Shown here piece by piece: positions 46,701 through 61,700 of a stretch of 64,000 nt of DNA; within the stretch, counting starts at the first letter, position 1, and each line of letters begins with the position of its first letter. Source of the stretch: Rallus limicola. Taxonomy: Eukaryota > Chordata > Aves > Gruiformes > Rallidae. The notes beneath the pieces were generated by a model. The model searched no databases and was not told the DNA's origin. It saw only the letters and a program-made list of their open reading frames with translations. The position numbers and the translations under genes are program-made. The stretch is taken from contig JAKCOZ010000220.1 in NCBI GenBank assembly GCA_022605955.1, forward strand, positions 248,001 to 312,000, in the 5' to 3' direction.

Positions 46701-49700
46701 TTCAAAACATGCTAAACGTCCAGCAATAACTCCCAAAGTAAAGAAGCTAGGCCTGAAAGGCATAGCTTGTCTGAAACCTCCTAACAGGACACACGAGCAG
46801 ACCCTGTCACTTTGGCTCTCAGCCTTTTCCTTTGCCTGGAAAGAGGGAACATGCCTGGAACCTCCTACGGTGCTTTTCTCGGCCCTAGCAGACTGCAGTT
46901 CAAAACATGCTAAACGTCCAGCAATAACTCCCAAAGTAAAGAAGCTAGGCCTGAAAGGCATAGCTTGTCTGAAACCTCCTAACAGGACACACGAGCAGAC
47001 CCTGTCACTTTGGCTCTCAGCCTTTTCCTTTGCCTGGAAAGAGGGAACATGCCTGGAACCTCCTACGGTGCTTTTCTCGGCCCTAGCAGACTGCAGTTCA
47101 AAACATGCTAAACGTCCAGCAATAACTCCCAAAGTAAAGAAGCTAGGCCTGAAAGGCATAGCTTGTCTGAAACCTCCTAACAGGACACACGAGCAGACCC
47201 TGTCACTTTGGCTCTCAGCCTTTTCCTTTGCCTGGAAAGAGGGAACATGCCTGGAACCTCCTACGGTGCTTTTCTCGGCCCTAGCAGACTGCAGTTCAAA
47301 ACATGCTAAACGTCCAGCAATAACTCCCAAAGTAAAGAAGCTAGGCCTGAAAGGCATAGCTTGTCTGAAACCTCCTAACAGGACACACGAGCAGCCCCTG
47401 TCACTTTGGCTCTCAGCCTTTTCCTTTGCCTGGAAAGAGGGAACATGCCTGGAACCTCCTACGGTGCTTTTCTCGGCCCTAGCAGACTGCAGTTCAAAAC
47501 ATGCTAAACGTCCAGCAATAACTCCCAAAGTAAAGAAGCGAGGCCTGAAAGGCATAGCTTGTCTGAAACCTTCTAACAGGACACACGAGCAGACCCTGTC
47601 ACTTTGGCTCTCAGCCTTTTCCTTTGCCTGGAAAGAGGGAACATGCCTGGAACCTCCTACGGTGCTTTTCTCGGCCCTAGCAGACTGCAGTTCAATAACA
47701 TGCTAAACGTCCAGCAATAACCCCCAAAGTAAAGAAGCGAGGCCTGAAAGGCATAGCTTGTCTGAAACCCCCTAACAGGACACACGAGCAGACCCTGTCA
47801 CTTTGGCTCTCAGCCTTTTCCTTTGCCTGGAAAGAGGGAACATGCCTGGAACCTCCTACGGTGCTTTTCTCGGCCCTAGCAGACTGCAGTTCAAAACATG
47901 CTAAACGTCCAGCAATAACTCCCAAAGTAAAGAAGCTAGGCCTGAAAGGCATAGCTTGTCTGAAACCTCCTAACAGGACACACCAGCAGACCCTGTCACT
48001 TTGGCTCTCAGCCTTTTCCTTTGCCTGGAAAGAGGGAACATGCCTGGAAACTCCTACGGTGCTTTTCTCGGCCCTAGCAGACTGCAGTTCAAAACATGCT
48101 AAACGTCCAGCAATAACTCCCAAAGTAAAGAAGCTAGGCCTGAAAGGCATAGCTTGTCTGAAACCTCCTAACAGGACACACGAGCAGACCCTGTCACTTT
48201 GGCTCTCAGCCTTTTCCTTTGCCTGGAAAGAGGGAACATGCCTGGAACCTCCTACGGTGCTTTTCTCGGCCCTAGCAGACTGCAATTCAAAACATGCTAA
48301 ACGTCCAGCAATAACTCCCAAAGTAAAGAAGCGAGGCCTGAAAGGCATAGCTTGTCTGAAACCTCCTAAAAGGACACACGAGCAGCCCCTGTCACTTTGG
48401 CTCTCAGCCTTTTCCTTTGCCTGGAAAGAGGGAACATGCCTGGAACCTCCTACGGTGCTTTTCTCGGCCCTAGCAGACTGCAGTTCAAAACATGCTAAAC
48501 GTCCAGCAATAACTCCCAAAGTAAAGAAGCAAGGCCTGAAAGGCATAGCTTGTCTGAAACCTCCTAACAGGACACACGAGCAGCCCCTGTCACTTTGGCT
48601 CTCAGCCTTTTCCTTTGCCTGGAAAGAGGGAACATGCCTGGAACCTCCTACGGTGCTTTTCTCGGCCCTAGCAGACTGCAGTTCAAAACATGCTAAACGT
48701 CCAGCAATAACTCCCAAAGTAAAGAAGCGAGGCCTGAAAGGCATAGCTTGTCTGAAACCTCCTAACAGGACACACGAGCAGACCCTGTCACTTTGGCTCT
48801 CAGCCTTTTCCTTTGCCTGGAAAGAGGGAACATGCCTGGAACCTCCTACGGTGCTTTTCTCGGCCCTAGCAGACTGCAGTTCAAAACATGCTAAACGTCC
48901 AGCAATAACTCCCAAAGTAAAGAAGCGAGGCCTGAAAGGCATAGCTTGTCTGAAACCTCCTAACAGGACACACGAGCAGACCCTGTCACTTTGGCTCTCA
49001 GCCTTTTCCTTTGCCTGGAAAGAGGGAACATGCCTGGAACCTCCTACGGTGCTTTTCTCGGCCCTAGCAGACTGCAGTTCAAAACATGCTAAACGTCCAG
49101 CAATAACTCCCAAAGTAAAGAAGCGAGGCCTGAAAGGCATAGCTTGTCTGAAACCTCCTAACAGGACACACGAGCAGACCCTGTCACTTTGGCTCTCAGC
49201 CTTTTCCTTTGCCTGGAAAGAGGGAAAATGCCTGGAACCTCCTACGGTGCTTTTCTCGGCCCTAGCAGACTGCAGTTCAAAACATGCTAAACGTCCAGCA
49301 ATAACTCCCAAAGTAAAGAAGCTAGGCCTGAAAGGCATAGCTTGTTTGAAACCTCCTAACAGGACACACGAGCAGACCCTGTCACTTTGGCTCTCAGCCT
49401 TTTCCTTTGCCTGGAAAGAGGGAACATGCCTGGAACCTCCTACGGTGCTTTTCTCGGCCCTAGCAGACTGCAGTTCAAAACATGCTAAACGTCCAGCAAT
49501 AACTCCCAAAGTAAAGAAGCGAGGCCTGAAAGGCATAGCTTGTCTGAAACCTCCTAACAGGACACACGAGCAGACCCTGTCACTTTGGCTCTCAGCCTTT
49601 TCCTTTGCCTGGAAAGAGGGAACATGCCTGGAACCTCCTACGGTGCTTTTCTCGGCCCTAGCAGACTGCAGTTCAAAACATGCTAAACGTCCAGCAATAA

Positions 49701-52700
49701 CTCCCAAAGTAAAGAAGCGAGGCCAGAAAGGCATAGCTTGTCTGAAACCTCCTAACAGGACACACGAGCAGACCCTGTCACTTTGGCTCTCAGCCTTTTC
49801 CTTTGCCTGGAAAGAGGGAACATGCCTGGAACCTCCTACGGTGCTTTTCTCGGCCCTAGCAGACTGCAGTTCAAAACATGCTAAACGTCCAGCAATAACT
49901 CCCAAAGTAAAGAAGCGAGGCCTGAAAGGCATAGCTTGTCTGAAACCTCCTAACAGGACACACGAGCAGACCCTGTCACTTTGGCTCTCAGCCTTTTCCT
50001 TTGCCTGGAAAGAGGGAACATGCCTGGAACCTCCTACGGTGCTTTTCTCGGCCCTAGCAGACTGCAGTTCAAAACATGCTAAACGTCCAGCAATAACTCC
50101 CAAAGTAAAGAAGCGAGGCCTGAAAGGCATAGCTTGTCTGAAACCTCCTAACAGGACACACGAGCAGACCCTGTCACTTTGGCTCTCAGCCTTTTCCTTT
50201 GCCTGGAAAGAGGGAAAATGCCTGGAACCTCCTACGGTGCTTTTCTCGGCCCTAGCAGACTGCAGTTCAAAACATGCTAAACGTCCAGCAATAACTCCCA
50301 AAGTAAAGAAGCTAGGCCTGAAAGGCATAGCTTGTCTGAAACCTCCTAACAGGACACACGAGCAGCCCCTGTCACTTTGGCTCTCAGCCTTTTCCTTTGC
50401 CTGGAAAGAGGGAACATGCCTGGAACCTCCTACGGTGCTTTTCTCGGCCCTAGCAGACTGCAGTTCAAAACATGCTAAACCTCCAGCAATAACTCCCAAA
50501 GTAAAGAAGCTAGGCCTGAAAGGCATAGCTTGTCTGAAACCTCCTAACAGGACACACGAGCAGACCCTGTCACTTTGGCTCTCAGCCTTTTCCTTTGCCT
50601 GGAAAGAGGGAACATGCCTGGAACCTCCTACGGTGCTTTTCTCGGCCCTAGCAGACTGCAGTTCAAAACATGCTAAACGTCCAGCAATAACTCCCAAAGT
50701 AAAGAAGCGAGGCCTGAAAGGCATAGCTTGTCTGAAACCTCCTAACAGGACACACGAGCAGACCCTGTCACTTTGGCTCTCAGCCTTTTCCTTTGCCTGG
50801 AAAGAGGGAAAATGCCTGGAACCTCCTACGGTGCTTTTCTCGGCCCTAGCAGACTGCTGTTCAAAACATGCTAAACGTCCAGCAATAACTCCCAAAGTAA
50901 AGAAGCTAGGCCTGAAAGGCATAGCTTGTTTGAAACCTCCTAACAGGACACACGAGCAGACCCTGTCACTTTGGCTCTCAGCCTTTTCCTTTGCCTGGAA
51001 AGAGTGAACATGCCTGGAACCTCCGACGGTGCTTTTCTCGGCCCTAGCAGACTGCAGTTCAAAACATGCTAAACGTCCAGCAATAACTCCCAAAGTAAAG
51101 AAGCTAGGCCTGAAAGGCATAGCTTGTCTGAAACCTCCTAACAGGACACACGAGCAGACCCTGTCACTTTGGCTCTCAGCCTTTTTCTTTGCCTGGAAAG
51201 AGGGAACATGCCTGGAACCTCCTACGGTGCTTTTCTCGGCCCTAGCAGACTGCAGTTCAAAACATGCTAAACGTCCAGCAATAACTCCCAAAGTAAAGAA
51301 GCTAGGCCTGAAAGGCATAGCTTGTCTGAAACCTCCTAACAGGACACACGAGCAGACCCTGTCACTTTGGCTCTCAGCCTTTTCCTTTGCCTGGAAAGAG
51401 GGAACATGCCTGGAACCTCCTACAGTGCTTTTCTCGGCCCTAGCAGACTGCAGTTCAAAACATGCTAAACGTCCAGCAATAACTCCCAAAGTAAAGAAGC
51501 TAGGCCTGAAAGGCATAGCTTGTCTGAAACCTCCTCACAGGACACACGAGCAGACCCTGTCACTTTGGCTCTCAGCCTTTTCCTTTGCCTGGAAAGAGGG
51601 AACATGCCTGGAACCTCCTACGGTGCTTTTCTCGGCCCTAGCAGACTGCAGTTCAAAACATGCTAAACGTCCAGCAATAACTCCCAAAGTAAAGAAGCGA
51701 GGCCTGAAAGGCATAGCTTGTCTGAAACCTCCTAACAGGACACACGAGCAGACCCTGTCACTTTGGCTCTCAGCCTTTTCCTTTGCCTGGAAAGAGGGAA
51801 CATGCCTGGAACCTCCTACGGTGCTTTTCTCGGCCCTAGCAGACTGCAGTTCAAAACATGCTAAACGTCCAGCAATAACTCCCAAAGTAAAGAAGCGAGG
51901 CCTGAAAGGCATAGCTTGTCTGAAACCTCCTAACAGGACACACGAGCAGACCCTGTCACTTTGGCTCTCAGCCTTTTCCTTTGCCTGGAAAGAGGGAACA
52001 TGCCTGGAACCTCCTACGGTGCTTTTCTCGGCCCTAGCAGACTGCAGTTCAAAACATGCTAAACGTCCAGCAATAACTCCCAAAGTAAAGAAGCGAGGCC
52101 TGAAAGGCATAGCTTGTCTGAAACCTCCTAACAGGACACACGAGCAGACCCTGTCACTTTGGCTCTCAGCCTTTTCCTTTGCCTGGAAAGAGGGAACATG
52201 CCTGGAACATCCTACGGTGCTTTTCTCGGCCCTAGCAGACTGCAGCTCAAAACATGCTAAACGTCCAGCAATAACTCCCAAAGTAAAGAAGCTAGGCCTG
52301 AAAGGCATAGCTTGTCTGAAACCTCCTAACAGGACACACGAGCAGACCCTGTCACTTTGGCTCTCAGCCTTTTCCTTTGCCTGGAAAGAGGGAACATGCC
52401 TGGAACCTCCTACGGTGCTTTTCTCGGCCCTAGCAGACTGCAGTTCAAAACATGCTAAACGTCCAGCAATAACTCCCAAAGTAAAGAAGCTAGGCCTGAA
52501 AGGCATAGCTTGTCTGAAACCTCCTAACAGGACACACGAGCAGACCCTGTCACTTTGGCTCTCAGCCTTTTCCTTTGCCTGGAAAGAGGGAACATGCCTG
52601 GAACCTCCTACGGTGCTTTTCTCGGCCCTAGCAGACTGCAGTTCAAAACATGCTAAACGTCCAGCAATAACTCCCAAAGTAAAGAAGCGAGGCCTGAAAG

Positions 52701-55700
52701 GCATAGCTTGTCTGAAACCTCCTAACAGGACACACGAGCAGACCCTGTCACTTTGGCTCTCAGCCTTTTCCTTTGCCTGGAAAGAGGGAACATGCCTGGA
52801 ACCTCCTACGGTGCTTTTCTCGGCCCTAGCAGACTGCAGTTCAAAACATGCTAAACGTCCAGCAATAACTCCCAAAGTAAAGAAGCGAGGCCTGAAAGGC
52901 ATAGCTTGTCTGAAACCTCCTAACAGGACACACGAGCAGACCCTGTCACTTTGGCTCTCAGCCTTTTCCTTTGCCTGGAAAGAGGGAACATGCCTGGAAC
53001 CTCCTACGGTGCTTTTCTCGGCCCTAGAAGACTGCAGTTCAAAACATGCTAAACGTCCAGCAATAACTCCCAAAGTAAAGAAGCGAGGCCTGAAAGGCAT
53101 AGCTTGTCTGAAACCTCCTAACAGGACACACGAGCAGACCTTGTCACTTTGGCTCTCAGCCTTTTCCTTTGCCTGGAAAGAGGGAACATGCCTGGAACCT
53201 CCTACGGTGCTTTTCTCGGCCCTAGCAGACTGCAGTTCAAAACATGATAAACGTCCAGCAATAACTCCCAAAGTAAAGAAGCTAGGCCTGAAAGGCATAG
53301 CTTGTCTGAAACCTCCTAACAGGACACACGAGCAGACCCTGTCACTTTGGCTCTCAGCCTTTTCCTTTGCCCCGAAAGAGGGAACATGCCTGGAACCTCC
53401 TTCGGTGCTTTTCTCGGCCCTAGCAGACTGCAGTTCAAAACATGCTAAACGTCCAGCAATAACTCCCAAAGTAAAGAAGCTAGGACTGAAAGGCATAGCT
53501 TGTCTGAAACCACCTAACAGGACACACGAGCAAACCCTGTCACTTTGGCTCTCAGCCTTTTCCTTTGCCTGGAAAGAGGGAACATGCCTGGAACCTCCTA
53601 CAGTGCTTTTCTCGGCCCTAGCAGACTGCAGTTCAAAACATGCTAAACGTCCAGCAATAACTCCCAAAATAAAGAAGCTAGGCCTGAAAGGCATAGCTTG
53701 TCTGAAACCTCCTAACAGGACACACGAGCAGACCCTGTCACTTTGGCTCTCAGCCTTTTCCTTTGCCTGGAAAGAGTGAACATGCCTGGAACCTCCTACG
53801 GTGCTTTTCTCGGCCCTAGCAGACTGCAGTTCAAAACATGCTAAACGTCCAGCAATAACTCCCAAAGTAAAGAAGATAGGCCTGAAAGGCATAGCTTGTC
53901 TGAAACCTCCTAACAGGACACACGAGCAGACCATGTCACTTTGGCTCTTAGCCTTTTCCTTTGCCTGGAAAGAGGGAAAATGCCTGGAACCTCCTACAGT
54001 GCTTTTCTCGGCCCTAGCAGACTGCAGTTCAAAACATGCTAAACGTCCAGCAATAACTCCCAAAGTAAAGAAGCTAGGCCTGAAAGGCATAGCTTGTCTG
54101 AAACCTCCTAACAGGACACACGAGCAGACCCTGTCACTTTGGCTCTCAGCCTTTTCCTTTGCCTGGAAAGAGGGAACATGCCTGGAACCTCCTACGGTGC
54201 TTTTCTCGGCCCTAGCAGACTGCAGTTCAAAACATGCTAAACGTCCAGCAATAACTCCCAAAGTAAAGAAGCTAGGCCTGAAAGGCATAGCTTGTCTGAA
54301 ACCTCCTAACAGGACACACGAGCAGCCCCTGTCACTTTGGCTCTCAGCCTTTTCCTTTGCCTGGAAAGAGGGAACATGCCTGGAACCTCCTACGGTGCTT
54401 TTCTCGGCCCTAGCAGACTGCAGTTCAAAACATGCTAAACGTCCAGCAATAACTCCCAAAGTAAAGAAGCTAGGCCTGAAAGGCATAGCTTGTCTGAAAC
54501 CTCCTAACAGGACACACGAGCAGACCCTGTCACTTTGGCTCTCAGCCTTTTCCTTTGCCTGGAAAGAGGGAACATGCCTGGAACCTCCTACGGTGCTTTT
54601 CTCGGCCCTAGCAGACTGCAGTTCAAAACATGCTAAACGTCCAGCAATAACTCCCAAAGTAAAGAAGCGAGGACTGAAAGGCATAGCTTGTCTGAAACCT
54701 CCTAACAGGACACACGAGCAGACCCTGTCACTTTGGCTCTCAGCCTTTTCCTTTGCCTGGAAAGAGGGAACATGCCTGGAACCTCCTACGGTGCTTTTCT
54801 CGGCCCTAGCAGACTGCAGTTCAAAACATGCTAAACGTCCAGCAATAACTCCCAAAGTAAAGAAGCTAGGCCTGAAAGGCATAGCTTGTCTGAAACCTCC
54901 TAACAGGACACACGAGCAGACCCTGTCACTTTGGCTCTCAGCCTTTTCCTTTGCCTGGAAAGAGGGAACATGCCTGGAACCTCCTACGGTGCTTTTCTCG
55001 GCCCTAGCAGACTGCAGTTCAAAACATGCTAAACGTCCAGCAATAACTCCCAAAGTAAAGAAGCTAGGCCTGAAAGGCATAGCTTGTCTGAAACCTCCTA
55101 ACAGGACACACGAGCAGTCCCTGTCACTTTGGCTCTCAGCCTTTTCCTTTGCCTGGAAAGAGGGAACATGCCTGGAACCTCCTACGGTGCTTTTCTCGGC
55201 CCTAGCAGACTGCAGTTCAAAACATGCTAAACGTCCAGCAATAACTCCCAAAGTAAAGAAGCTAGGCCTGAAAGGCATAGCTTGTCTGAAACCTCCTAAC
55301 AGGACACACGAGCAGACCCTTTCACTTTGGCTCTCAGCCTTTTCCTTTGCCTGGAAAGAGGGAACATGCCTGGAACCTCCTACGGTGCTTTTCTCGGCCC
55401 TAGCAGACTGCAGTTCAAAACATGCTAAACGTCCAGCAATAACTCCCAAAGTAAAGAAGCTAGGCCTGAAAGGCATACCTTGTCTGAAACCTCCTAACAG
55501 GACACACCAGCTGACCCTGTCACTTTGGCTCTCAGCCTTTTCCTTTGTCTGGAAAGAGGGAACATGCCTGGAACCTCCTACGGTGCTTTTCTCGGCCCTA
55601 GCAGACTGCAGTTCAAAACATGCTAAACGTCCAGTAATAACTCCCAAACTAAAGAAGCTAGGCCTGAAAGGCATAGCTTGTCTGAAACCTCCTAAGAGGA

Positions 55701-58700
55701 CACACGAGCAGACCCTGTCACTTTGGCTCTCAGCCTTTTCCTTTGCCTGGAAAGAGGGAACATGCCTGGAACCTCCTACGGTGCTTTTCTCGGCCCTAGC
55801 AGACTGCAGTTTAAAACATGCTAAACGTCCAGGAATAACTCCCAAAGTAAAGAAGCTAGGCCTGAAAGGCATAGCTTGTCTGAAACCTCCTAACAGGACA
55901 CACGAGCAGACCCTGTCACTTTGGCTCTCAGCCTTTTCCTTTGCCTGGAAAGAGGGAACATGCCTGGAACCTCCTACGGTGCTTTTCTCGGCCCTAGCAG
56001 ACTGCAGTTCAAAACATGCTAAACGTCCAGCAATAACTCCCAAAGTAAAGAAGCTAGGCCTGAAAGGCATAGCTTGTCTGAAACCTCCTAACAGGACACA
56101 CGAGCAGACCCTGTCGCTTTGGCTCTCAGCCTTTTCCTTTGCCTGGAAAGAGGGAACATGCCTGGAACCTCCTACGGTGCTTTTCTCGGCCCTAGCAGAC
56201 TGCAGTTCAAAACATGCTAAACGTCCAGCAATAACTCCCAAAGTAAAGAAGCTAGGCCTGAAAGGCATAGCTTGTCTGAAACCTCCTAACAGGACACACG
56301 AGTAGCCCCTGTCACTTTGGCTCTCAGCCTTTTCCTTTGCCTGGAAAGAGGGAACATGCCTGGAACCTCCTACGGTGCTTTTCTCGGCCCTAGCAGACTG
56401 CAGTTCAAAACATGCTAAACGTCCAGGAATAACTCCCAAAGTAAAGAAGCTAGGCCTGAAAGGCATAGCTTGTCTGAAACCTCCTAACAGGACACACGAG
56501 CAGACCCTGTCACTTTGGCTCTCAGCCTTTTCCTTTGCCTGGAAAGAGGGAACATGCCTGGAACCTCCTACGGTGCTTTTCTCGGCCCTAGTAGACTGCA
56601 GTTCAAAACATGCTAAACGTCCAGCAATAACTCCTAAAGTAAAGAAGCTAGGCCTGAAAGGCATAGCTTGTCTGAAACCTCCTAACAGGACACACGAGCA
56701 GACCCTGTCACTTTGGCTCTCAGCCTTTTCCTTTGCCTGGAAAGAGGGATCATGCCTGGAACCTCCTACGGTGCTTTTCTCGGCACTAGCAGACTGCAGT
56801 TCAAAACATGCTAAACGTCCAGCAATAACTCCCAAAGTAAAGAAGCTAGGCCTGAAAGGCATAGCTTGTCTGAAACCTCCTAACAGGACACACGAGCAGA
56901 CCCTGTCACTTTGGCTCTCAGCCTTTTCCTTTGCCTGGAAAGAGGGAACATGCCTGGAACCTCCTACGGTGCTTTTCTCGGCCCTAGCAGACTGCAGTTC
57001 AAAACATGCTAAACGTCCAGCAATAACTCCCAAAGTAAAGAAGCGAGGCCTGAAAGGCATAGCTTGTCTGAAACCTCCTAACAGGACACACGAGCAGACC
57101 CTGTCACTTTGGCTCTCAGCCTTTTCCTTTGCCTGGAAAGAGGGAACATGCCTGGAACCTCCTACGGTGCTTTTCTCGGCCCTAGCAGACTGCAGTTCAA
57201 AACATGCTAAACGTCCAGCAATAACTCCCAAAGTAAAGAAGCTAGGCCTGAAAGGCATAGCTTGACTGAATCTTCCTAACAGGACACACGAGCAGACCCT
57301 GTCACTTTGGCTCTCAGCCTTTTCCTTTGCCTGGAAAGAGGGAACATGCCTGGAACCTCCTACGGTGCTTTTCTCGGCCCTAGCAGACTGCAGTTCAAAA
57401 CATGCTAAACGTCCAGCAATAACTCCCAAAGTAAAGAAGCTAGGCCTGAAAGGCATAGCTTGTCTGAAACCTCCTAACAGGACACACGAGCAGACCCTGT
57501 CACTTTGGCTCTCAGCCTTTTCCTTTGCCTGGAAAGAGGGAACATGCCTGGAACCTCCTACGGTGCTTTTCTCGGCCCTAGCAGACTGCAGTTCAAAACA
57601 TGCTAAAGGTCCAGCAATAACTCCCAAAGTAAAGAAGCGAGGCCTGAAAGGCATAGCTTGTCTGAAACCTCCTAACAGGACACACGAGCAGACCCTGTCA
57701 CTTTGGCTCTCAGCCTTTTCCTTTGCCTGGAAAGAGGGAACATGCCTGGAACCTCCTACGGTGCTTTTCTCAGCCCTAGCAGACTGCAGTTCAAAACATG
57801 CTAAACGTCCAGCAATAACTCCCAAAGTAAAGAAGCTAGGCCTGAAAGGCATAGCTTGTCTGAAACCTCCTAACAGGACACACGAGCAGACCATGTCACT
57901 TTGGCTCTCAGCCTTTTCCTTTGCCTGGAAAGAGGGAACATGCCTGGAACCTCCTACAGTGCTTTTCTCGGCCCTAGCAGACTGCAGTTCAAAACATGCT
58001 AAACGTCCAGCAATAACTCCCAAAGTAAAGAAGCTAGGCCTGAAAGGCATAGCTTGTCTGAAACCTCCTAACAGGACACACGAGCAGACCCTGTCACTTT
58101 GGCTCTCAGCCTTTTCCTTTGCCTGGAAAGAGGGAACATGCCTGGAACCTCCTACGGTGCTTTTCTCGGCCCTAGCAGACTGCAGTTCAAAACATGCTAA
58201 ACGTCCAGCAATAACTCCCAAAGTAAAGAAGCTAGGCCTGAAAGGCATAGCTTGTCTGAAACCTCCTAACAGGACACACGAGCAGACCCTGTCACTTTGG
58301 TTCTCAGCCTTTTCCTTTGCCTGGAAAGAGGGAACATGCCTGGAACCTCCTACGGTGCTTTTCTCGGCCCTAGCAGACTGCAGTTCAAAACATGCTAAAC
58401 GTCCAGCAATAACTCCCAAAGTAAAGAAGCTAGGCCTGAAAGGCATAGCTTGTCTGAAACCTCCTAACAGGACACACGAGCAGACCCTTTCACTTTGGCT
58501 CTCAGCCTTTTCCTTTGCCTGGAAAGAGGGAACATGCCTGGAACCTCCTACGGTGCTTTTCTCGGCCCTAGCAGACTGCAGTTCAAAACATGCTAAACGT
58601 CCAGCAATAACTCCCAAAGTAAAGAAGCGAGGCCTGAAAGGCATAGCTTGTCTGAAACCTCCTAACAGGACACACGAGCAGACCCTGTCACTTTGGCTCT

Positions 58701-61700
58701 CAGCCTTTTCCTTTGCCTGGAAAGAGGGAACATGCCTGGAACCTCCTACGGTGCTTTTCTCGGCCCTAGCAGACTGCCGTTCAAAACATGCTAAACGTCC
58801 AGCAATAACTCCCAAAGTAAAGAAGCTAGGCCTGAAAGGCATAGCTTGTCTGAAACCTCCTAACAGGACACACGAGCAGACCCTGTCACTTTGGCTCTCA
58901 GCCTTTTCCTTTGCCTGGAAAGAGGGAACATGCCTGGAACCTCCTACGGTGCTTTTCTCGGCCCTAGCAGACTGCAGTTCAAACATGCTAAACGTCCAGC
59001 AATAACTCCCAAAGTAAAGAAGCTAGGCCTGAAAGGCATAGCTTGTCTGAAACCTCCTAACAGGACACACGAGCAGTCCCTGTCACTTTGGCTCTCAGCC
59101 TTTTCCTTTGCCTGGAAAGAGGGAACATGCCTGGAACCTCCTACGGTGCTTTTCTCGGCCCTAGCAGACTGCAGTTCAAAACATGCTAAACGTCCAGCAA
59201 GAACTCCCAAAGTAAAGAAGCGAGGCCTGAAAGGCATAGCTTGTCTGAAACCTCCTAACAGGACACACGAGCAGACCCTGTCGCTTTGGCTCTCAGCCTT
59301 TTCCTTTGCCTGGAAAGAGGGGAACATGCCTGGAACCTCCTACGGTGCTTTTCTCGGCCCTAGCAGACTGCAGTTCAAAACATGCTAAACGTCCAGCAAT
59401 AACTCCCAAAGTAAAGAAGCTAGGCCTGAAAGGCATAGCTTGTCTGAAACCTCCTAGCAGGACACACGAGCAGACCCTGTCACTTTGGCTCTCAGCCTTT
59501 TCCTTTTCCTGGAAAGAGGGAACATGCCTGGAACCTCCTACGGTGCTTTTCTCGGCGCTAGCAGACTGCAGTTCAAAACATGTTAAACGTCCAGCAATAA
59601 CTCCCAAAGTAAAGAAGCTAGGCCTGAAAGGCATAGCTTGTCTGAAACCTCCTAACAGGACACACGAGCAAACCCTTTCACTTTGGCTCTCAGCCTTTTC
59701 CTTTGCCTGGAAAGAGGGAACATGCCTGGAACCTCCTACGGTGCTTTTCTCGGCCCTAGCAGACTGCAGTTCAAAACATGCTAAACGTCCAGCAATAACT
59801 CCCAAAGTAAAGAAGCTAGGCCTGAAAGGCATAGCTTGTCTGAAACCTCCTAACAGGACACACCAGCTGACCCTGTCACTTTGGCTCTCAGCCTTTTCCT
59901 TTGTCTGGAAAGAGGGAACATGCCTGGAACCTCCTACGGTGCTTTTCTCGGCCCTAGCAGACTGCAGTTCAAAACATGCTAAACGTCCAGCAATAACTCC
60001 CAAAGTAAAGAAGCTAGGCCTGAAAGGCATAGCTTGTCTGAAACCTCCTAACAGGACACACCAGCAGACCCTGTCACTTTGGCTCTCATCCTTTTCCTTT
60101 GCCTGGAAAGAGGGAACATGCCTGGAACCTCCTACAGTGCTTTTCTCGGCCCTAGCAGACTGCAGTTCAAAACATGCTAAACGTCCAGCAATAACTCCCA
60201 AAGTAAAGAAGCTAGGCCTGAAAGGCATAGCTTGTCTGAAAGCTCCTAACAGGACACACGAGCAGCACCTGTCACTTTGGCTCTCAGCCTTTTCCTTTGC
60301 CTGGAAAGAGGGAACATGCCTGGAACCTCCTACGGTGCTTTTCTCGGCCCTAGCAGACTGCAGTTCAAAACATGCTAAACGACCAGCAATAACTCCCAAA
60401 GTAAAGAAGCTAGGCCTGAAAGGCATAGCTTGTCTGAAACCTCCTAACAGGACACACGAGCAGACCCTGTCACTTTGGCTCTCAGCCTTTTCCTTTGCCT
60501 GGAAAGAGGGAACATGCCTGGAACCTCCTACGGTGCTTTTCTCGGCCCTAGCAGACTGCAGTTCAAAACATGCTAAACGTCCAGCAATAACTCCCAAAGT
60601 AAAGAAGCTAGGCCTGAAAGGCATAGCTTGTCTGAAACCTCCTAACAGGACACACGAGCAGCCCCTGTCACTTTGGCTCTCAGCCTTTTCCTTTGCCTGG
60701 AAAGAGGGAACATGCCTGGAACCTCCTACGGTGCTTTTCTCGGCCCTAGCAGACTGCAGTTCAAAACATGCTAAACGTCCAGCAATAACTCCCAAAGTAA
60801 AGAAGCTAGGCCTGAAAGGCATAGCTTGTCTGAAACCTCCTAACAGGACACACGAGCAGACCCTGTCACTTTGGCTCTCAGCCTTTTCCTTTGCCTGGAA
60901 AGAGGGAACATGCCTGGAACCTCCTACGGTGCTTTTCTCGGCCCTAGCAGACTGCAGTTCAAAACATGCTAAACGTCCAGCAATAACTCCCAAAGTAAAG
61001 AAGCGAGGCCTGAAAGGCATAGCTTGTCTGAAACCTCATCACAGGACACACGAGCAGACCCTGTCACTTTGGCTCTCAGCCTTTTCCTTTGCCTGTAAAG
61101 AGGGAACATGCCTGGAACCTCCTATGGTGCTTTTCTCGGCCCTAGCAGACTGCAGTTCAAAACATGCTAAACGTCCAGCAAAAACTCTCAAAGTAAAGAA
61201 GCTAGGCCTGAAAGGCATAGCTTGTCTGAAACCTCCTAACAGGACACACGAGCAGACCCTGTCACTTTGGCTCTCAGCCTTTTCCTTTGCCTGGAAAGAG
61301 GGAACATGCCTGGAACCTCCTACGGTGCTTTTCTCGGCCCTAGCAGACTGCAGTTCAAAACATGCTAAACGTCCAGCAATAACTCACAAAGTAAAGAAGC
61401 GAGGCCTGAAAGGCATAGCTTGTCTGAAACCTCCTAACAGGACACACGAGCAGACCCTGTCACTTTGGCTCTCAGCCTTTTCCTTTGCCTGGAAAGAGGG
61501 AACATGCCTGGAACCTCCTACGGTGCTTTTCTCGGCCCTAGCAGACTACAGTTCAAAACATGCTAAACGTCCAGCAATAACTCCCAAAGTAAAGAAGCGA
61601 GGCCTGAAAGGCATAGCTTGTCTGAAACCTCCTAACAGGACACACGAGCAGACCCTGTCACTTTGGCTCTCAGCCTTTTCCTTTGCCTGGAAAGAGGGAA

